A stretch of 64,000 bases of DNA from Anaeromicropila herbilytica (GTDB lineage: Bacteria > Bacillota > Clostridia > Lachnospirales > Lachnospiraceae): positions 1,908,001 through 1,972,000 of the forward strand of contig NZ_AP024169.1 in the NCBI RefSeq assembly GCF_016591975.1. The letters are read 5' to 3'. Below, in pieces: positions 27,279-35,919 of this stretch. The position numbers and the translations under genes were made by a program. The notes below the pieces were generated by a model. It was not told where the DNA came from, did not search any database, and was given only the letters and a program-made list of their open reading frames with translations. Numbering within the stretch: position 1 is the first letter of the stretch; every line of letters begins with the position of its first letter.

Positions 27279-27295
27279 ATAATATATATAACGGA

Positions 27296-27347
27296 ACAAT
27301 AACCGTTTACTATCATGAAAGAAAAATGATAGAAACGGTTATTGTAT
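27296..27347. terminator. Hairpin downstream of the ftsH-like gene
   Basis: CAATAACCGTTT-CTATCAT arms at about 27296-27315 and 27328-27347 form a long stem. It lies 68 bp past the stop codon of the minus-strand gene ending at 27415. Confidence 0.7.
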
Positions 27348-27414
27348 GTTAAGGATTATCCATATTAATGCATACTTTAATATGAATGATCAAAAGTAAC
27401 TTTACAGTTAAGCT

Positions 27415-29139
27415 TTAAGCACAGATACGTTTTATATCATCATGATTCAAGGATTCTTTTTCTATCAATTCTGCAGTTATTTGTTCAAGTAATTCTTGAT
27501 TATTTGTAAGTAACGATAAAGTTTTATCATATAGATCGTTGATATGTTCTCTGCAGCGATTTACTAATTGATTGTCATAATTTTTTTCAAGTACATCCAT
27601 ACTGAATAGCCCCATATCCTGATCCATTCCAAACTTATTGATATAATTTAGAATAAGAGAGGAGGCTTTTTGTATATCATTACTTGCACCAGTTGTTATA
27701 TTAGAGGAGCCAAAGATAAGTTCTTCTGCAGCCCTACCAGCAAGTAATACTTGGATACTTGCAATAATCTGTTCTTTTGTCTGATATTGTGTATCACTAG
27801 GAATGCTAAGATTAAAACCACCTGTACCTCGTACACTAGGTATAATAGTAACCTTTGATATAAAATGTTCGGGTTGTAATATCTTGGTTGCAAGAGCGTG
27901 TCCAGCCTCGTGATATGCTGTTATTTTCTTATCTTTATCAGTTAAAAAGCTTAAATCCATCTTAGGCGAACCTGCAAGGATAGTATAGAAAGCACGATCA
28001 ATGTGTTCTTGGGTGATCACTGTATTACTATCATTTGCTGCATTGATGGCTGCCTCGTTTAGAAGATTTTCTAACATGGCACCGCTAAAATATACCGTAG
28101 ATTTTGATAATGCTTCAAGGTTTACATCATCAGAGATTGGCTTTTGTTTCGCATAATGAGTCAGAATTGTTTGCCTTGAATTAAAATCAGGCAAATTGAT
28201 TTCAATCTGGCGATCAAAACGTCCTGGACGAAGGAGAGCTTCATCTAAAGTATCCAAACGATTCGTAGCACCTATTACAATAATCCCTTTATTCTCATGA
28301 AATCCAGACATTTCGGTTAATAATGCGTTCAATGTCTGATCTCTTTCGTCATTACTTGCGGAAGCACTTCTAGCACGGTGCTTACCGATTGCATCAATCT
28401 CGTCAATAAAGATAACAGCTTTTTCATTCTTCTTTGCCTTTTGAAAGAGGTTTCGAATTCGACTAGCTCCAACACCCACATACATCTGAACAAAGTCAGA
28501 ACCACTCATTGCATAAAATGGAACATTTGCTTCACCTGCAATTGCTTTGGCTAATAACGTTTTACCTGTGCCAGGTGGGCCATAGAAGAGAAGACCTCTT
28601 GGCATTCTAGCACCTACATCAGAATATTTTTCTGGATCCTTAATAAAGTCGATAATATCTTGTACCATAGATTTCGCTTCAACATTACCAGCAACTTGAT
28701 CTAGAGTTATAAGTTCCTTGTTTTCTTTGTTCTTATTTTTATTCGAGTCAAATATATTAAAGTTCTTAGGATTACCTTTTTTGGATAAATATATCATTGC
28801 TCCAATGATTAGGACTATAACAAAGATACGAAATGCATTAAGAAGGGCATTTTCATTTCCATATTGTACAGTGATATTATGAAGTAATAGATATTCAGTA
28901 AAATTATCTGTTTTAGGATTTGGAATACGATATAATATATTTGGCTTATTTACTAATTCAACTTGAAAGAAATTGTCATTAGGAGAAAGATAAGCGTTTT
29001 TTACTTGATTATTAGTAACTGCAGTCATAAATGAGGGGTAAGTCATATCTAGCTTTGTAGGATGTGGAATCAAGAATATATAAGTAAGAATACTAATAAT
29101 TACGATAAAAGATGAAAATATGAAAAAATATTTTTTCAT
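27415..29139 (-). CDS. FtsH-family membrane AAA+ metalloprotease, shorter paralogue
   Basis: This 574-residue protein has the FtsH plan: a membrane segment at residues 4-23, an extracytoplasmic loop, a second segment near 103-118, then an AAA+ domain with GPPGTGKT (177-184), VIFIDEID and the RPGRFDR arginine fingers. The zinc protease domain has HEAGH (H400, E401, H404) and the third ligand D478 in SNDIQ, so it should be active. It degrades membrane and short-lived proteins using ATP. It is somewhat shorter than typical FtsH and may be a specialised second copy. The start at 29139 has GGAGG seven bases upstream; the longer frame to 29184 does not. Confidence 0.92.
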   Translation of the reverse strand: MKKYFFIFSSFIVIISILTYIFLIPHPTKLDMTYPSFMTAVTNNQVKNAYLSPNDNFFQVELVNKPNILYRIPNPKTDNFTEYLLLHNITVQYGNENALLNAFRIFVIVLIIGAMIYLSKKGNPKNFNIFDSNKNKNKENKELITLDQVAGNVEAKSMVQDIIDFIKDPEKYSDVGARMPRGLLFYGPPGTGKTLLAKAIAGEANVPFYAMSGSDFVQMYVGVGASRIRNLFQKAKKNEKAVIFIDEIDAIGKHRARSASASNDERDQTLNALLTEMSGFHENKGIIVIGATNRLDTLDEALLRPGRFDRQIEINLPDFNSRQTILTHYAKQKPISDDVNLEALSKSTVYFSGAMLENLLNEAAINAANDSNTVITQEHIDRAFYTILAGSPKMDLSFLTDKDKKITAYHEAGHALATKILQPEHFISKVTIIPSVRGTGGFNLSIPSDTQYQTKEQIIASIQVLLAGRAAEELIFGSSNITTGASNDIQKASSLILNYINKFGMDQDMGLFSMDVLEKNYDNQLVNRCREHINDLYDKTLSLLTNNQELLEQITAELIEKESLNHDDIKRICA

Positions 29140-29271
29140 TAAGAAACCTCCATGGGTTGACTTGGATAAATCGGTTACTAACAATATTTTATCTTCTTTT
29201 ATGCAACATTGCTATGAAAAATATATGGGAAGATTGTATGTTTACTCCAAGTAATATCGTCAGATAAAAGA

Positions 29272-29297
29272 AAAGACATCAATAATATGATGTCTTT
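29272..29297 (-). terminator. Terminator of the GGDEF gene
   Basis: AAAGACATCA (29272-29281) pairs with TGATGTCTTT (29288-29297). It lies just past the stop of the minus-strand GGDEF gene ending at 29317. Confidence 0.65.
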
Positions 29298-29316
29298 GGA
29301 AGTAGATTATGTGTTT

Positions 29317-31152
29317 TTAACCTTGATAAATAAAGTATCTATTTTTACCCAACTGCTTTGCTTGATATAGAGCTTCATCAGACAATTTCATTAACATATT
29401 CTGATTTAAGGCATCATTAGGGTAAATTGCGATACCAATACTTGCGGAGAATGAATACTTACTTTTGAGACTTTCGTTATAAATAATGTTACACAGAGAA
29501 TTTGCTTTTTGTTTGACTTCTTCTATATTAGAAACATTTTTCATAAATATAATAAATTCATCACCACCAAATCTTCCAATAATATCAGAAGGTTTAAAGT
29601 GTTCTTTTATTCGGGCACCAATAATTTTTAGAAGGCGATCCCCCTCTTGATGGCCATAAGTATCGTTAACCTTCTTAAAGTTATCAAGGTCAAGGAAGAA
29701 ATATGCATGCTTTGAGTACTTTCCTTCCATTTCAAGGATTTTGTTAATACGCTTGATTAATGCAGCTTTATTATATAGATTAGTTAAAGTATCAATTTCT
29801 GCAAGGTTAGTTAATCTTTTAAAATATTCTTTATGCTCGTTGATATTATGCATTTTACCAAGAACATGATTAGAACCTTCTTTATCAGATACAAAGGAAG
29901 CGGAGAGAATATACCAAGAGTAGTCGTTCGTAGCATTTTTGACTCTCAGATCAAATTCAATTCTATTTTTGTCATCAATTAACTGCATAATGTTATGATT
30001 AAAACGATCTAAATGATCTGGAAATATCATCTCTCGAATATCTGCGATTGTCTTAAGTGGTGCAATACCAAATTCTTGTTCAAAATTATTAGAAAAATAA
30101 AAAAAGTTTTGTTCAACATTATAGTCAAAAATGATATCAGAAGACTGCTCTGATATTGTCTCTAGTCGTTCCTTTTCTAATACCAATTGATTTTGTGACT
30201 TTTGTAACAATCGGATAACTAGAATATATAGAGAAAATATAATTACAAATAATATGAAAATACATAAAAAGGTCATATAAATAAAAGTTATGATACTAGT
30301 ATTTTGTTTCTCAATATAATTATCAAGACAGTGTTTCTTAATAACGGTTACAATAATCCAATTTGATTTACGATTGTAATTATAACAGAGATACTTATTT
30401 TGATGATCCTTAGTATAGGTGTAGATTCCTGATTTATTTCTAGATACTGTTTCACGAAATGATAGGAACGTTTGATAATCCATAAAACTTTTTTCTCTTT
30501 TTGTATCATAAAATTTACTATTAGTTTCCTCATTTTTGTTATCTACGATGATTGATCCATCATTATGGATAATTAGAGTATTTCCAAATTGACTCAATGT
30601 ATTGTTTTGTAATGTTGATTGCACATCCTTTACATCGTTACTGAATATAACACCACCAACAATTTTATTACCGTAATAAATAGGTACTGCAATGACAATG
30701 GAACGTTCTCCATTATGCCTAGTACGAAGAATATTGGTAACCGTTTTTTTTCCTTGCATTATTTTTTTAAAATAGTCTCGGTCTGAAACAGAATAGATTT
30801 TTTGATATCCGAAGCCACGCCCATCTTTACCAACGATAAGAAGATATTTATCTGTTGAACGGTTTAATTTCTTAAGTATTAATAAAATATTCGATGTATT
30901 TATACCATTTGCATCAACACAAAAGCTTGATACTTCATTTAAAAAGTTGAATGTATCATTGATTTCATTTGTTACTAAAATATTTTCTTGTGCTGAGATA
31001 TCTTTAAGCATGCTTAACATATTTTGTTCGCTCTGATTCAGAAATTTATTTTTAATTGTAAAAAAAGATATTACTATGATAAAGGACATAGTTATAATAA
31101 GCATTATTAAAACACCTGTTATTAACTTCTTTTTGCGTAATATTGGGTTCAT
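29317..31152 (-). CDS. Membrane sensor diguanylate cyclase (dCache-PAS-GGDEF)
   Basis: This 611-residue protein makes the second messenger c-di-GMP in response to an external signal. It has an N-terminal membrane segment (ITGVLIMLIITMSFIIVISF). An extracytoplasmic dCache-like region contains YYGNKIVGGVIFSND. A second membrane segment (FIYMTFLCIFILFVIIFSLY) is followed by a PAS-like domain (DIIFDYNVEQNFFYFSNN) and a GGDEF domain with intact RFGGDEF near residue 528. The inhibitory I-site RxxD is replaced by KPSD, so product inhibition may be weak. No c-di-GMP riboswitch or EAL gene is nearby. Confidence 0.9.
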   Translation of the reverse strand: MNPILRKKKLITGVLIMLIITMSFIIVISFFTIKNKFLNQSEQNMLSMLKDISAQENILVTNEINDTFNFLNEVSSFCVDANGINTSNILLILKKLNRSTDKYLLIVGKDGRGFGYQKIYSVSDRDYFKKIMQGKKTVTNILRTRHNGERSIVIAVPIYYGNKIVGGVIFSNDVKDVQSTLQNNTLSQFGNTLIIHNDGSIIVDNKNEETNSKFYDTKREKSFMDYQTFLSFRETVSRNKSGIYTYTKDHQNKYLCYNYNRKSNWIIVTVIKKHCLDNYIEKQNTSIITFIYMTFLCIFILFVIIFSLYILVIRLLQKSQNQLVLEKERLETISEQSSDIIFDYNVEQNFFYFSNNFEQEFGIAPLKTIADIREMIFPDHLDRFNHNIMQLIDDKNRIEFDLRVKNATNDYSWYILSASFVSDKEGSNHVLGKMHNINEHKEYFKRLTNLAEIDTLTNLYNKAALIKRINKILEMEGKYSKHAYFFLDLDNFKKVNDTYGHQEGDRLLKIIGARIKEHFKPSDIIGRFGGDEFIIFMKNVSNIEEVKQKANSLCNIIYNESLKSKYSFSASIGIAIYPNDALNQNMLMKLSDEALYQAKQLGKNRYFIYQG

Positions 31153-31408
31153 GGATCACTTCCTATTTTATATTTTTTATAGTAAATTATTATTTATTAC
31201 TATGTTAAAAATGTAATAACTAAAATTGGTTTATTGTGGAAAAAGATGGTATCGATTGATACTATATATTATAACTGATTTTAATAATATATACAATGGA
31301 GAAGATAGAAGTATCATTATAAAGATTATATATCAATTTAGGAAGGAAGAGATTAATAGAATAAATATTATGAAGAACCTTCAAGTTGTAAAGGAGTAAA
31401 TGAAAAAA

Positions 31409-31434
31409 TCATCCCAAGGAGATCCCCTGGGATG
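31409..31434 (-). terminator. Terminator of the rlmD-type gene
   Basis: TCATCCCA and TGGGATGA arms (31409-31416 and 31427-31434) enclose GG/CC pairing. Read on the minus strand the stem is followed by a T run. The gap 31153-31475 otherwise holds no recognisable gene or site. Confidence 0.75.
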
Positions 31435-31475
31435 ACGTTATTAATACAGTACTATAATTAAATTTTTTTTAATAT

Positions 31476-32840
31476 CTAATCATTATTTTTTCGTGTTAAT
31501 AGCGCAACCGTCTCAACATGCACAGTCTGAGGAAACATATCAACAGCACATACTTTGGTTAATTGATAACCATTCGCTAATAATATTTCTAGATCTCTTG
31601 CGAGAGATGTAGGCTTACATGAAATATATACAATGCGATCAACACCATATTGTATAATCTTGTCTAATGCTTTTGGATGAATTCCATCTCGAGGTGGATC
31701 TAATACTATCAAATCTGGTTTGTCAGTAATATCATCAATTACTTTTAACACGTCACCTGCAATGAATTCACAATTAGTTAAATTGTTTAATTTAGCATTT
31801 TCTCTAGCTGCAATAACAGCTTCTTCAATAATCTCCACACCAATAACTTTTTTGGCAACTGGAGCTAGAATCTGAGCGATGGTTCCAGTACCGCTATATA
31901 AGTCAAAGATTAACTTATCCTTAGTATCACCAATATATTCACGTGCTGTACTATATAATACTTCTGCACCTAGAGAATTGGTTTGGAAAAAGGAAAATGT
32001 TGAGATTTTAAACTTAAGATCTAAGATTTCTTCATAAAAATAATCTTGGCCATATAGAATTCGTGTTTCATCGCTTTGCACGACATCAGCTAGGCTATCG
32101 TTTATAATGTGAAGAATACCAACAATTCTACCATTTAAAGACAAGGACAATAATTCATTCACAAGAGGAGTTAAGTCAATTTCTTCACTAGAAGAAGTTA
32201 CTAGATTTACAAGCATTTCTCCTGTTTTGACTGCACGACGAATTAATAAGTGTCTTAAGTAGCCTGTGTGTGATAATTTTTTATAAAAAGGAGTGTTCTT
32301 TTTCGTAAAGAAATCTAGAACGGTTTGTAGAACAAGGTTAAAATCTTTATCTACAATTTTACACTCCGATGCAGTTACGATATCATGGAAACTTCCCTTT
32401 TTATGAAGACCAAGGGCAAGTGGACCATCTTTAATCTCATCTCCAAAAGAAAATTCCATCTTATTACGATATTCCCATTCTGTTGGGCTACCTTTGATTC
32501 CTTCAAATTCGTAATCTTCACAAACTGCATCAATAAGTTTCTTTACTTGATCTGCCTTTATAGAAAGTTGGTCTTCGTAACTTATTGTTTGAAACGTACA
32601 TCCACCACAAGGACCAAAATGTTTGCAGTTAGCAGCTCTGGTTTCAAGTGGTGAAGCTTCAAGTACCTCTAATAACCTACCTTCATAGCGCCCTTTTCTT
32701 GCTTTGTTTATAGAAAATCTTACTTTCTGTTGTAATAGGGCATTTTTGACAACAACCTTGTTATCATCTATTGTTATAATTCCTTTGTTCGGAAAATCAA
32801 TGCGTTCAACGGTACCTTCTAAGATTTGTCCTTTTTTCAT
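31476..32840 (-). CDS. rlmD: RlmD/TrmA-type 23S rRNA (uracil-5-)-methyltransferase
   Basis: This 454-residue SAM-dependent enzyme has an N-terminal TRAM-like domain (GTVERIDFPNKGI). A [4Fe-4S] cluster site is formed by C72, C78 and C81 (CKHFGPCGGC) plus a later Cys near TASEC. The Rossmann fold has IFDLYSGTGTIA, the LDPPRDG motif and the catalytic Cys in YISCKP. RlmD/RlmCD-type enzymes methylate U1939, and in some Firmicutes also U747, of 23S rRNA; which one applies here cannot be told. The start at 32840 has GGAG; the frame to 32852 overlaps it. Confidence 0.88.
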   Translation of the reverse strand: MKKGQILEGTVERIDFPNKGIITIDDNKVVVKNALLQQKVRFSINKARKGRYEGRLLEVLEASPLETRAANCKHFGPCGGCTFQTISYEDQLSIKADQVKKLIDAVCEDYEFEGIKGSPTEWEYRNKMEFSFGDEIKDGPLALGLHKKGSFHDIVTASECKIVDKDFNLVLQTVLDFFTKKNTPFYKKLSHTGYLRHLLIRRAVKTGEMLVNLVTSSSEEIDLTPLVNELLSLSLNGRIVGILHIINDSLADVVQSDETRILYGQDYFYEEILDLKFKISTFSFFQTNSLGAEVLYSTAREYIGDTKDKLIFDLYSGTGTIAQILAPVAKKVIGVEIIEEAVIAARENAKLNNLTNCEFIAGDVLKVIDDITDKPDLIVLDPPRDGIHPKALDKIIQYGVDRIVYISCKPTSLARDLEILLANGYQLTKVCAVDMFPQTVHVETVALLTRKNND

Positions 32841-33014
32841 GATTAACTCCATTCTATATTCATTCTACCAGAAAAAAAGAGATACAAAACTCATTGTTTT
32901 ATACCTCAACTATCTAATGATTATAGCATAGCTTGTATGGAATAACAAGCATATAACGTCTAAAAAATAGAAGATATTATGATACAGTTCAGCTGATAAT
33001 ATCGCGAGGTGTTT

Positions 33015-33043
33015 TTGTGAGTGGAGCGAAGCGCAAGTCACAA
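33015..33043. other. Short hairpin in the 348-bp divergent intergenic region
   Basis: TTGTGA and TCACAA arms enclose GTGGAGCGAAGCGCAAG. GAGCGAAGCG-like loops also appear at the centre of the foldback elements, but the arms differ. The gap 32841-33188 should hold the promoters of the divergent rlmD and HAD genes; I see no clear -35/-10 pair. Confidence 0.35.
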
Positions 33044-33188
33044 GGCTGAATGGTAATTCTGTTATTGAAAAGGTGCATAATGTCGAAAAATAATTTGCAA
33101 TATCTAAGATTCATAGATATAATAACAAATTATAAGAAACATGTGGTGATTCATATATCAAGGAAGAGTAACGGATAGGAGTTATGAA

Positions 33189-33992
33189 ATGAGTAAAATA
33201 GTAAATAGAAAAGTTATGTTTTTTGACATAGATGGTACGTTGCTAACGGAAGGAACACATATTATTCCTGATAGCGCCAAAAAAGCTATTAAAAAGGCGA
33301 GAGAAAATGGACATTTGGCATTTATTAATACAGGAAGAACATTTTTTAATATAGAAAAAGAACTTCATGATATAGGTTTTGATGGATACATATGCGGCTG
33401 CGGTACCTATGTTAGAATAAATAATGAAGTGGTGGAATATAAGACGTTGGATGTCTTAACACGTAAGGAGATTATCAACCATCTACGTAAGCATAGGGTT
33501 GATGCTATATTAGAGGGATTAGAGGATGTATATTTTGATACAAATAATATTATTTCAGAGAATATGAAGAATATCAGGGACGATTTTCATAAGAAAGGGT
33601 ATGGCTTAGAGAAAAATTGGGACAGCGAAGAAATATCATATGATAAATTATTCTTAATAACGAGTATGGAAACTAATATTGAAGAATTCATAAGTTTTTT
33701 TAATGAGAAATTTGATTATATAGACCGAGGAAATAATCGTGGAGAAGTTGTACCAAAGGGTTATTCTAAAGCTACTGGAATTAAAAGAGTATTAGATTAT
33801 TATAATATTCCGATTGAAGATGCATTTGTCTTTGGTGATAGTTCTAATGATTTACCAATGTTCGAATATGTGCCTAATAGTATTGCAATGGGTGAAAGTG
33901 ACGAATGTATTTTAAAGCTGGCACATTATCATACAAAAAATGTGGAAGATGATGGCATAGAATATGCAATGAAGAAATATGGAATAATATAG
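33189..33992 (+). CDS. Cof-type HAD-superfamily (HAD-IIB) hydrolase
   Basis: This 267-residue phosphatase has the nucleophile motif FFDIDGTLL (Asp at residues 13 and 15), motif II FINTGR, a C2B cap (about residues 85-185), the KGYSKATGIKRVL lysine motif and FGDSSNDLPM. Cof-type enzymes dephosphorylate sugar phosphates, nucleotides or cofactors such as pyridoxal phosphate; the substrate is unknown. AGGAG precedes the ATG by nine bases. It is monocistronic. Confidence 0.88.
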   Translation: MSKIVNRKVMFFDIDGTLLTEGTHIIPDSAKKAIKKARENGHLAFINTGRTFFNIEKELHDIGFDGYICGCGTYVRINNEVVEYKTLDVLTRKEIINHLRKHRVDAILEGLEDVYFDTNNIISENMKNIRDDFHKKGYGLEKNWDSEEISYDKLFLITSMETNIEEFISFFNEKFDYIDRGNNRGEVVPKGYSKATGIKRVLDYYNIPIEDAFVFGDSSNDLPMFEYVPNSIAMGESDECILKLAHYHTKNVEDDGIEYAMKKYGII

Positions 33993-34125
33993 TAAAAACT
34001 GTTAAAAAATGCATGATTTAAAGATTGTTTATTGATTAAATAAAATGATAAAATTTAAAATCAATACTTGATTTTTGTAGAAAATTTAGATAATATGTCT
34101 TTAAGATGTTGGTCTTAATTGAACT

Positions 34126-34200
34126 AGTGTGGATAACAGATTTTACACTCCTAATTTCTACGTCGCCCATGGCGATAGATGGGAACTATTGTGAATATCT
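34126..34200. repeat. 75-bp hairpin repeat, copy 2
   Basis: Diverged copy of the element at 4287-4361. It shares AGTGTG-A-A, TT-ACAC-CCT-ATTT, GTCGCC-ATGGCGA-AGATGGGA and TTGTGAATA-like blocks in the same order. It lies about 120 bp ahead of the P-loop kinase gene. The rest of gap 33993-34320 is AT-rich without a clear feature. Confidence 0.5.
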
Positions 34201-34320
34201 AATTTCATTTCTAGATTTAAGAGTAGCCAAAGGTCGCACATAGAGTTAGTGATAGATTCAAAAATTGATACAATTTTGATTTGCTAGCTCAAAATTAGTA
34301 AGATATGAATGGAGATAGTT

Positions 34321-34887
34321 ATGAAAAATTTAATATTAGTTACATCACCACCAGCATGTGGTAAAACATTTATTTCAAGAAAATTAGCAAAAGAACTTAA
34401 TAATTGTGTTTATCTTGATAAAGATACTTTAATTGTATTATCAAAGCAAATCTTTAAGGTAGCTGATCAAGAATTTAACAGAAGTTCAGACTTCTTTGAA
34501 GAAAATATTCGTGATTATGAATATGATGCAGTATTAGATTTAGCTTTTGAAGCCCTTGATTATAATGATACCGTACTTATTAATGCTCCTTTTACAAGAG
34601 AGATTAGAGATGACGAATATCTTAACAAATTAAGAGCTGAGTTAGCAAAAAAAGATGCCAAATTAGTAGTAATATGGGTACATACTGATACTGAAGTTTG
34701 TCATCAAAGAATGATCGAACGTGCATCTGATCGTGATGATTGGAAATTAACTCACTGGGATGAATATATTAAGAGCCAAAACTTCACACAACCTGATAAT
34801 ATCAAAGAATTAAAAGTATTTGAAAATTCATCTGATAGCGATTATGAAAAATCAATGAAAGATATTGTTGAATTCATTCGTTCATAA
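34321..34887 (+). CDS. P-loop kinase-like protein (AAA_33 / zeta-toxin-like fold)
   Basis: This 188-residue protein carries the Walker A motif VTSPPACGKTFISRKLA (residues 6-22) and an aspartate after CVYLDKDTL, as in AAA_33 kinases. LVVIWVHTDTEVCHQRMIERASDRD resembles the lid arginines of this fold. It probably phosphorylates a small molecule; similar folds phosphorylate nucleosides, gluconate or UDP-GlcNAc (zeta toxins). No antitoxin-like gene is adjacent. The start at 34321 has GGAG six bases upstream. It is monocistronic with a good terminator. Confidence 0.8.
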   Translation: MKNLILVTSPPACGKTFISRKLAKELNNCVYLDKDTLIVLSKQIFKVADQEFNRSSDFFEENIRDYEYDAVLDLAFEALDYNDTVLINAPFTREIRDDEYLNKLRAELAKKDAKLVVIWVHTDTEVCHQRMIERASDRDDWKLTHWDEYIKSQNFTQPDNIKELKVFENSSDSDYEKSMKDIVEFIRS

Positions 34888-34901
34888 GAAACATAGGATA
34901 G

Positions 34902-34933
34902 CAGAAAGTATATCATGTACTTTCTGTTTTTTT
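34902..34933 (+). terminator. Rho-independent terminator
   Basis: CAGAAAGTA (34902-34910) pairs with TACTTTCTG (34918-34926), followed by T7. Confidence 0.88.
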
Positions 34934-35129
34934 GTGAATTTTTTCACACTCAAATCTTCTGTAATATATTTTAAAGAATATAAATAGCCACCATGTAAAA
35001 TAATTCAACCTATTCAGTTATGATAAAAAAATTATGAAATCACAATGAGAAGTTATCATATAATATTATAAAAGCTATTATTGAATAAGCATTATTAATT
35101 CAATTTGAATAGGGTGGATAGAAGAGTAT

Positions 35130-35801
35130 ATGAGAGGTAGTATATTAATATCAGGTGGTAAAGAGTATAACAAAAATTATGTTGATGCAATAACAAAATC
35201 TTCAGGTAACGCAATATATGAATACTGTCCAAAATATAAGGAAAAATATATTGGACTTGTGCTAGCTGGAGGCTATGATATGGATCCAGTGTTTTATAGA
35301 CAGAATAATCATGCATCTAAGGGAATCGATATAAAAAGAGATGAAGCAGAACTTCTTTTACTTGATCAGTTTGTTCATGCACAAAAGCCTGTCTTGGGTA
35401 TATGCAGAGGGCATCAAACTATTAATGTATATTTTGGTGGAGATCTTATACAAGATATCTATACAAAGAGCATCCATCAAAAAGAAGGGGATGCGATACA
35501 CAAAACAATAACGAAAAAAGATAGTGTTCTATATCGGTTATATGGGACTGAATTCGCAACCAATTCAAATCATCATCAGGCTATTGGTAAGATCGGAGAA
35601 GGAATTGATGTTACACAATATTCTAATGATGGAGTAATCGAAGCAATAGAACATAGTGATTTACCAATCTATGGTGTTCAATGGCATCCAGAGCGCATGT
35701 GTTATGACAATCTTAGAGAAGATACAGTTGACTCTAGCAAGTTTATGAAATGGTTTGTGAATTTATGCAACACGGCAGGTGAATCGTATCAAAGAATGTA
35801 A
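35130..35801 (+). CDS. PuuD-like class I glutamine amidotransferase family hydrolase (peptidase C26)
   Basis: This 223-residue protein has the class I GATase triad: nucleophile Cys in LGICRGHQ, and His and Glu in YGVQWHPERM. VLAGGYDMDP and NSNHHQAI are hallmarks of the gamma-glutamyl-GABA hydrolase (PuuD) subgroup. It likely hydrolyses a gamma-glutamyl amide, such as a polyamine conjugate. No other putrescine genes are nearby, so the substrate is unknown. The ribosome binding site is weak (GAAGAG). Confidence 0.85.
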   Translation: MRGSILISGGKEYNKNYVDAITKSSGNAIYEYCPKYKEKYIGLVLAGGYDMDPVFYRQNNHASKGIDIKRDEAELLLLDQFVHAQKPVLGICRGHQTINVYFGGDLIQDIYTKSIHQKEGDAIHKTITKKDSVLYRLYGTEFATNSNHHQAIGKIGEGIDVTQYSNDGVIEAIEHSDLPIYGVQWHPERMCYDNLREDTVDSSKFMKWFVNLCNTAGESYQRM

Positions 35802-35810
35802 GTAATAATT

Positions 35811-35856
35811 TAAAATGCAGTTGTTCTTTCTGGTAATATAGAGCAACTGCATTTTA
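35811..35856 (+). terminator. Terminator of the PuuD-like gene
   Basis: Perfect 13-bp arms TAAAATGCAGTTG (35811-35823) and CAACTGCATTTTA (35844-35856). Confidence 0.75.
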
Positions 35857-35861
35857 TGACT

Positions 35862-35908
35862 AGAGTATCAGTATCTTACTTTATCTAACTTATGGATACT
35901 AATACTCT
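35862..35908 (-). terminator. Terminator of glmS
   Basis: AGAGTATCAGTATC (35862-35875) pairs with GATACTAATACTCT (35895-35908) with one wobble. It lies 12 bp past the stop codon of the minus-strand glmS gene. Confidence 0.6.
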
Positions 35909-35919
35909 AATCATTTTAT

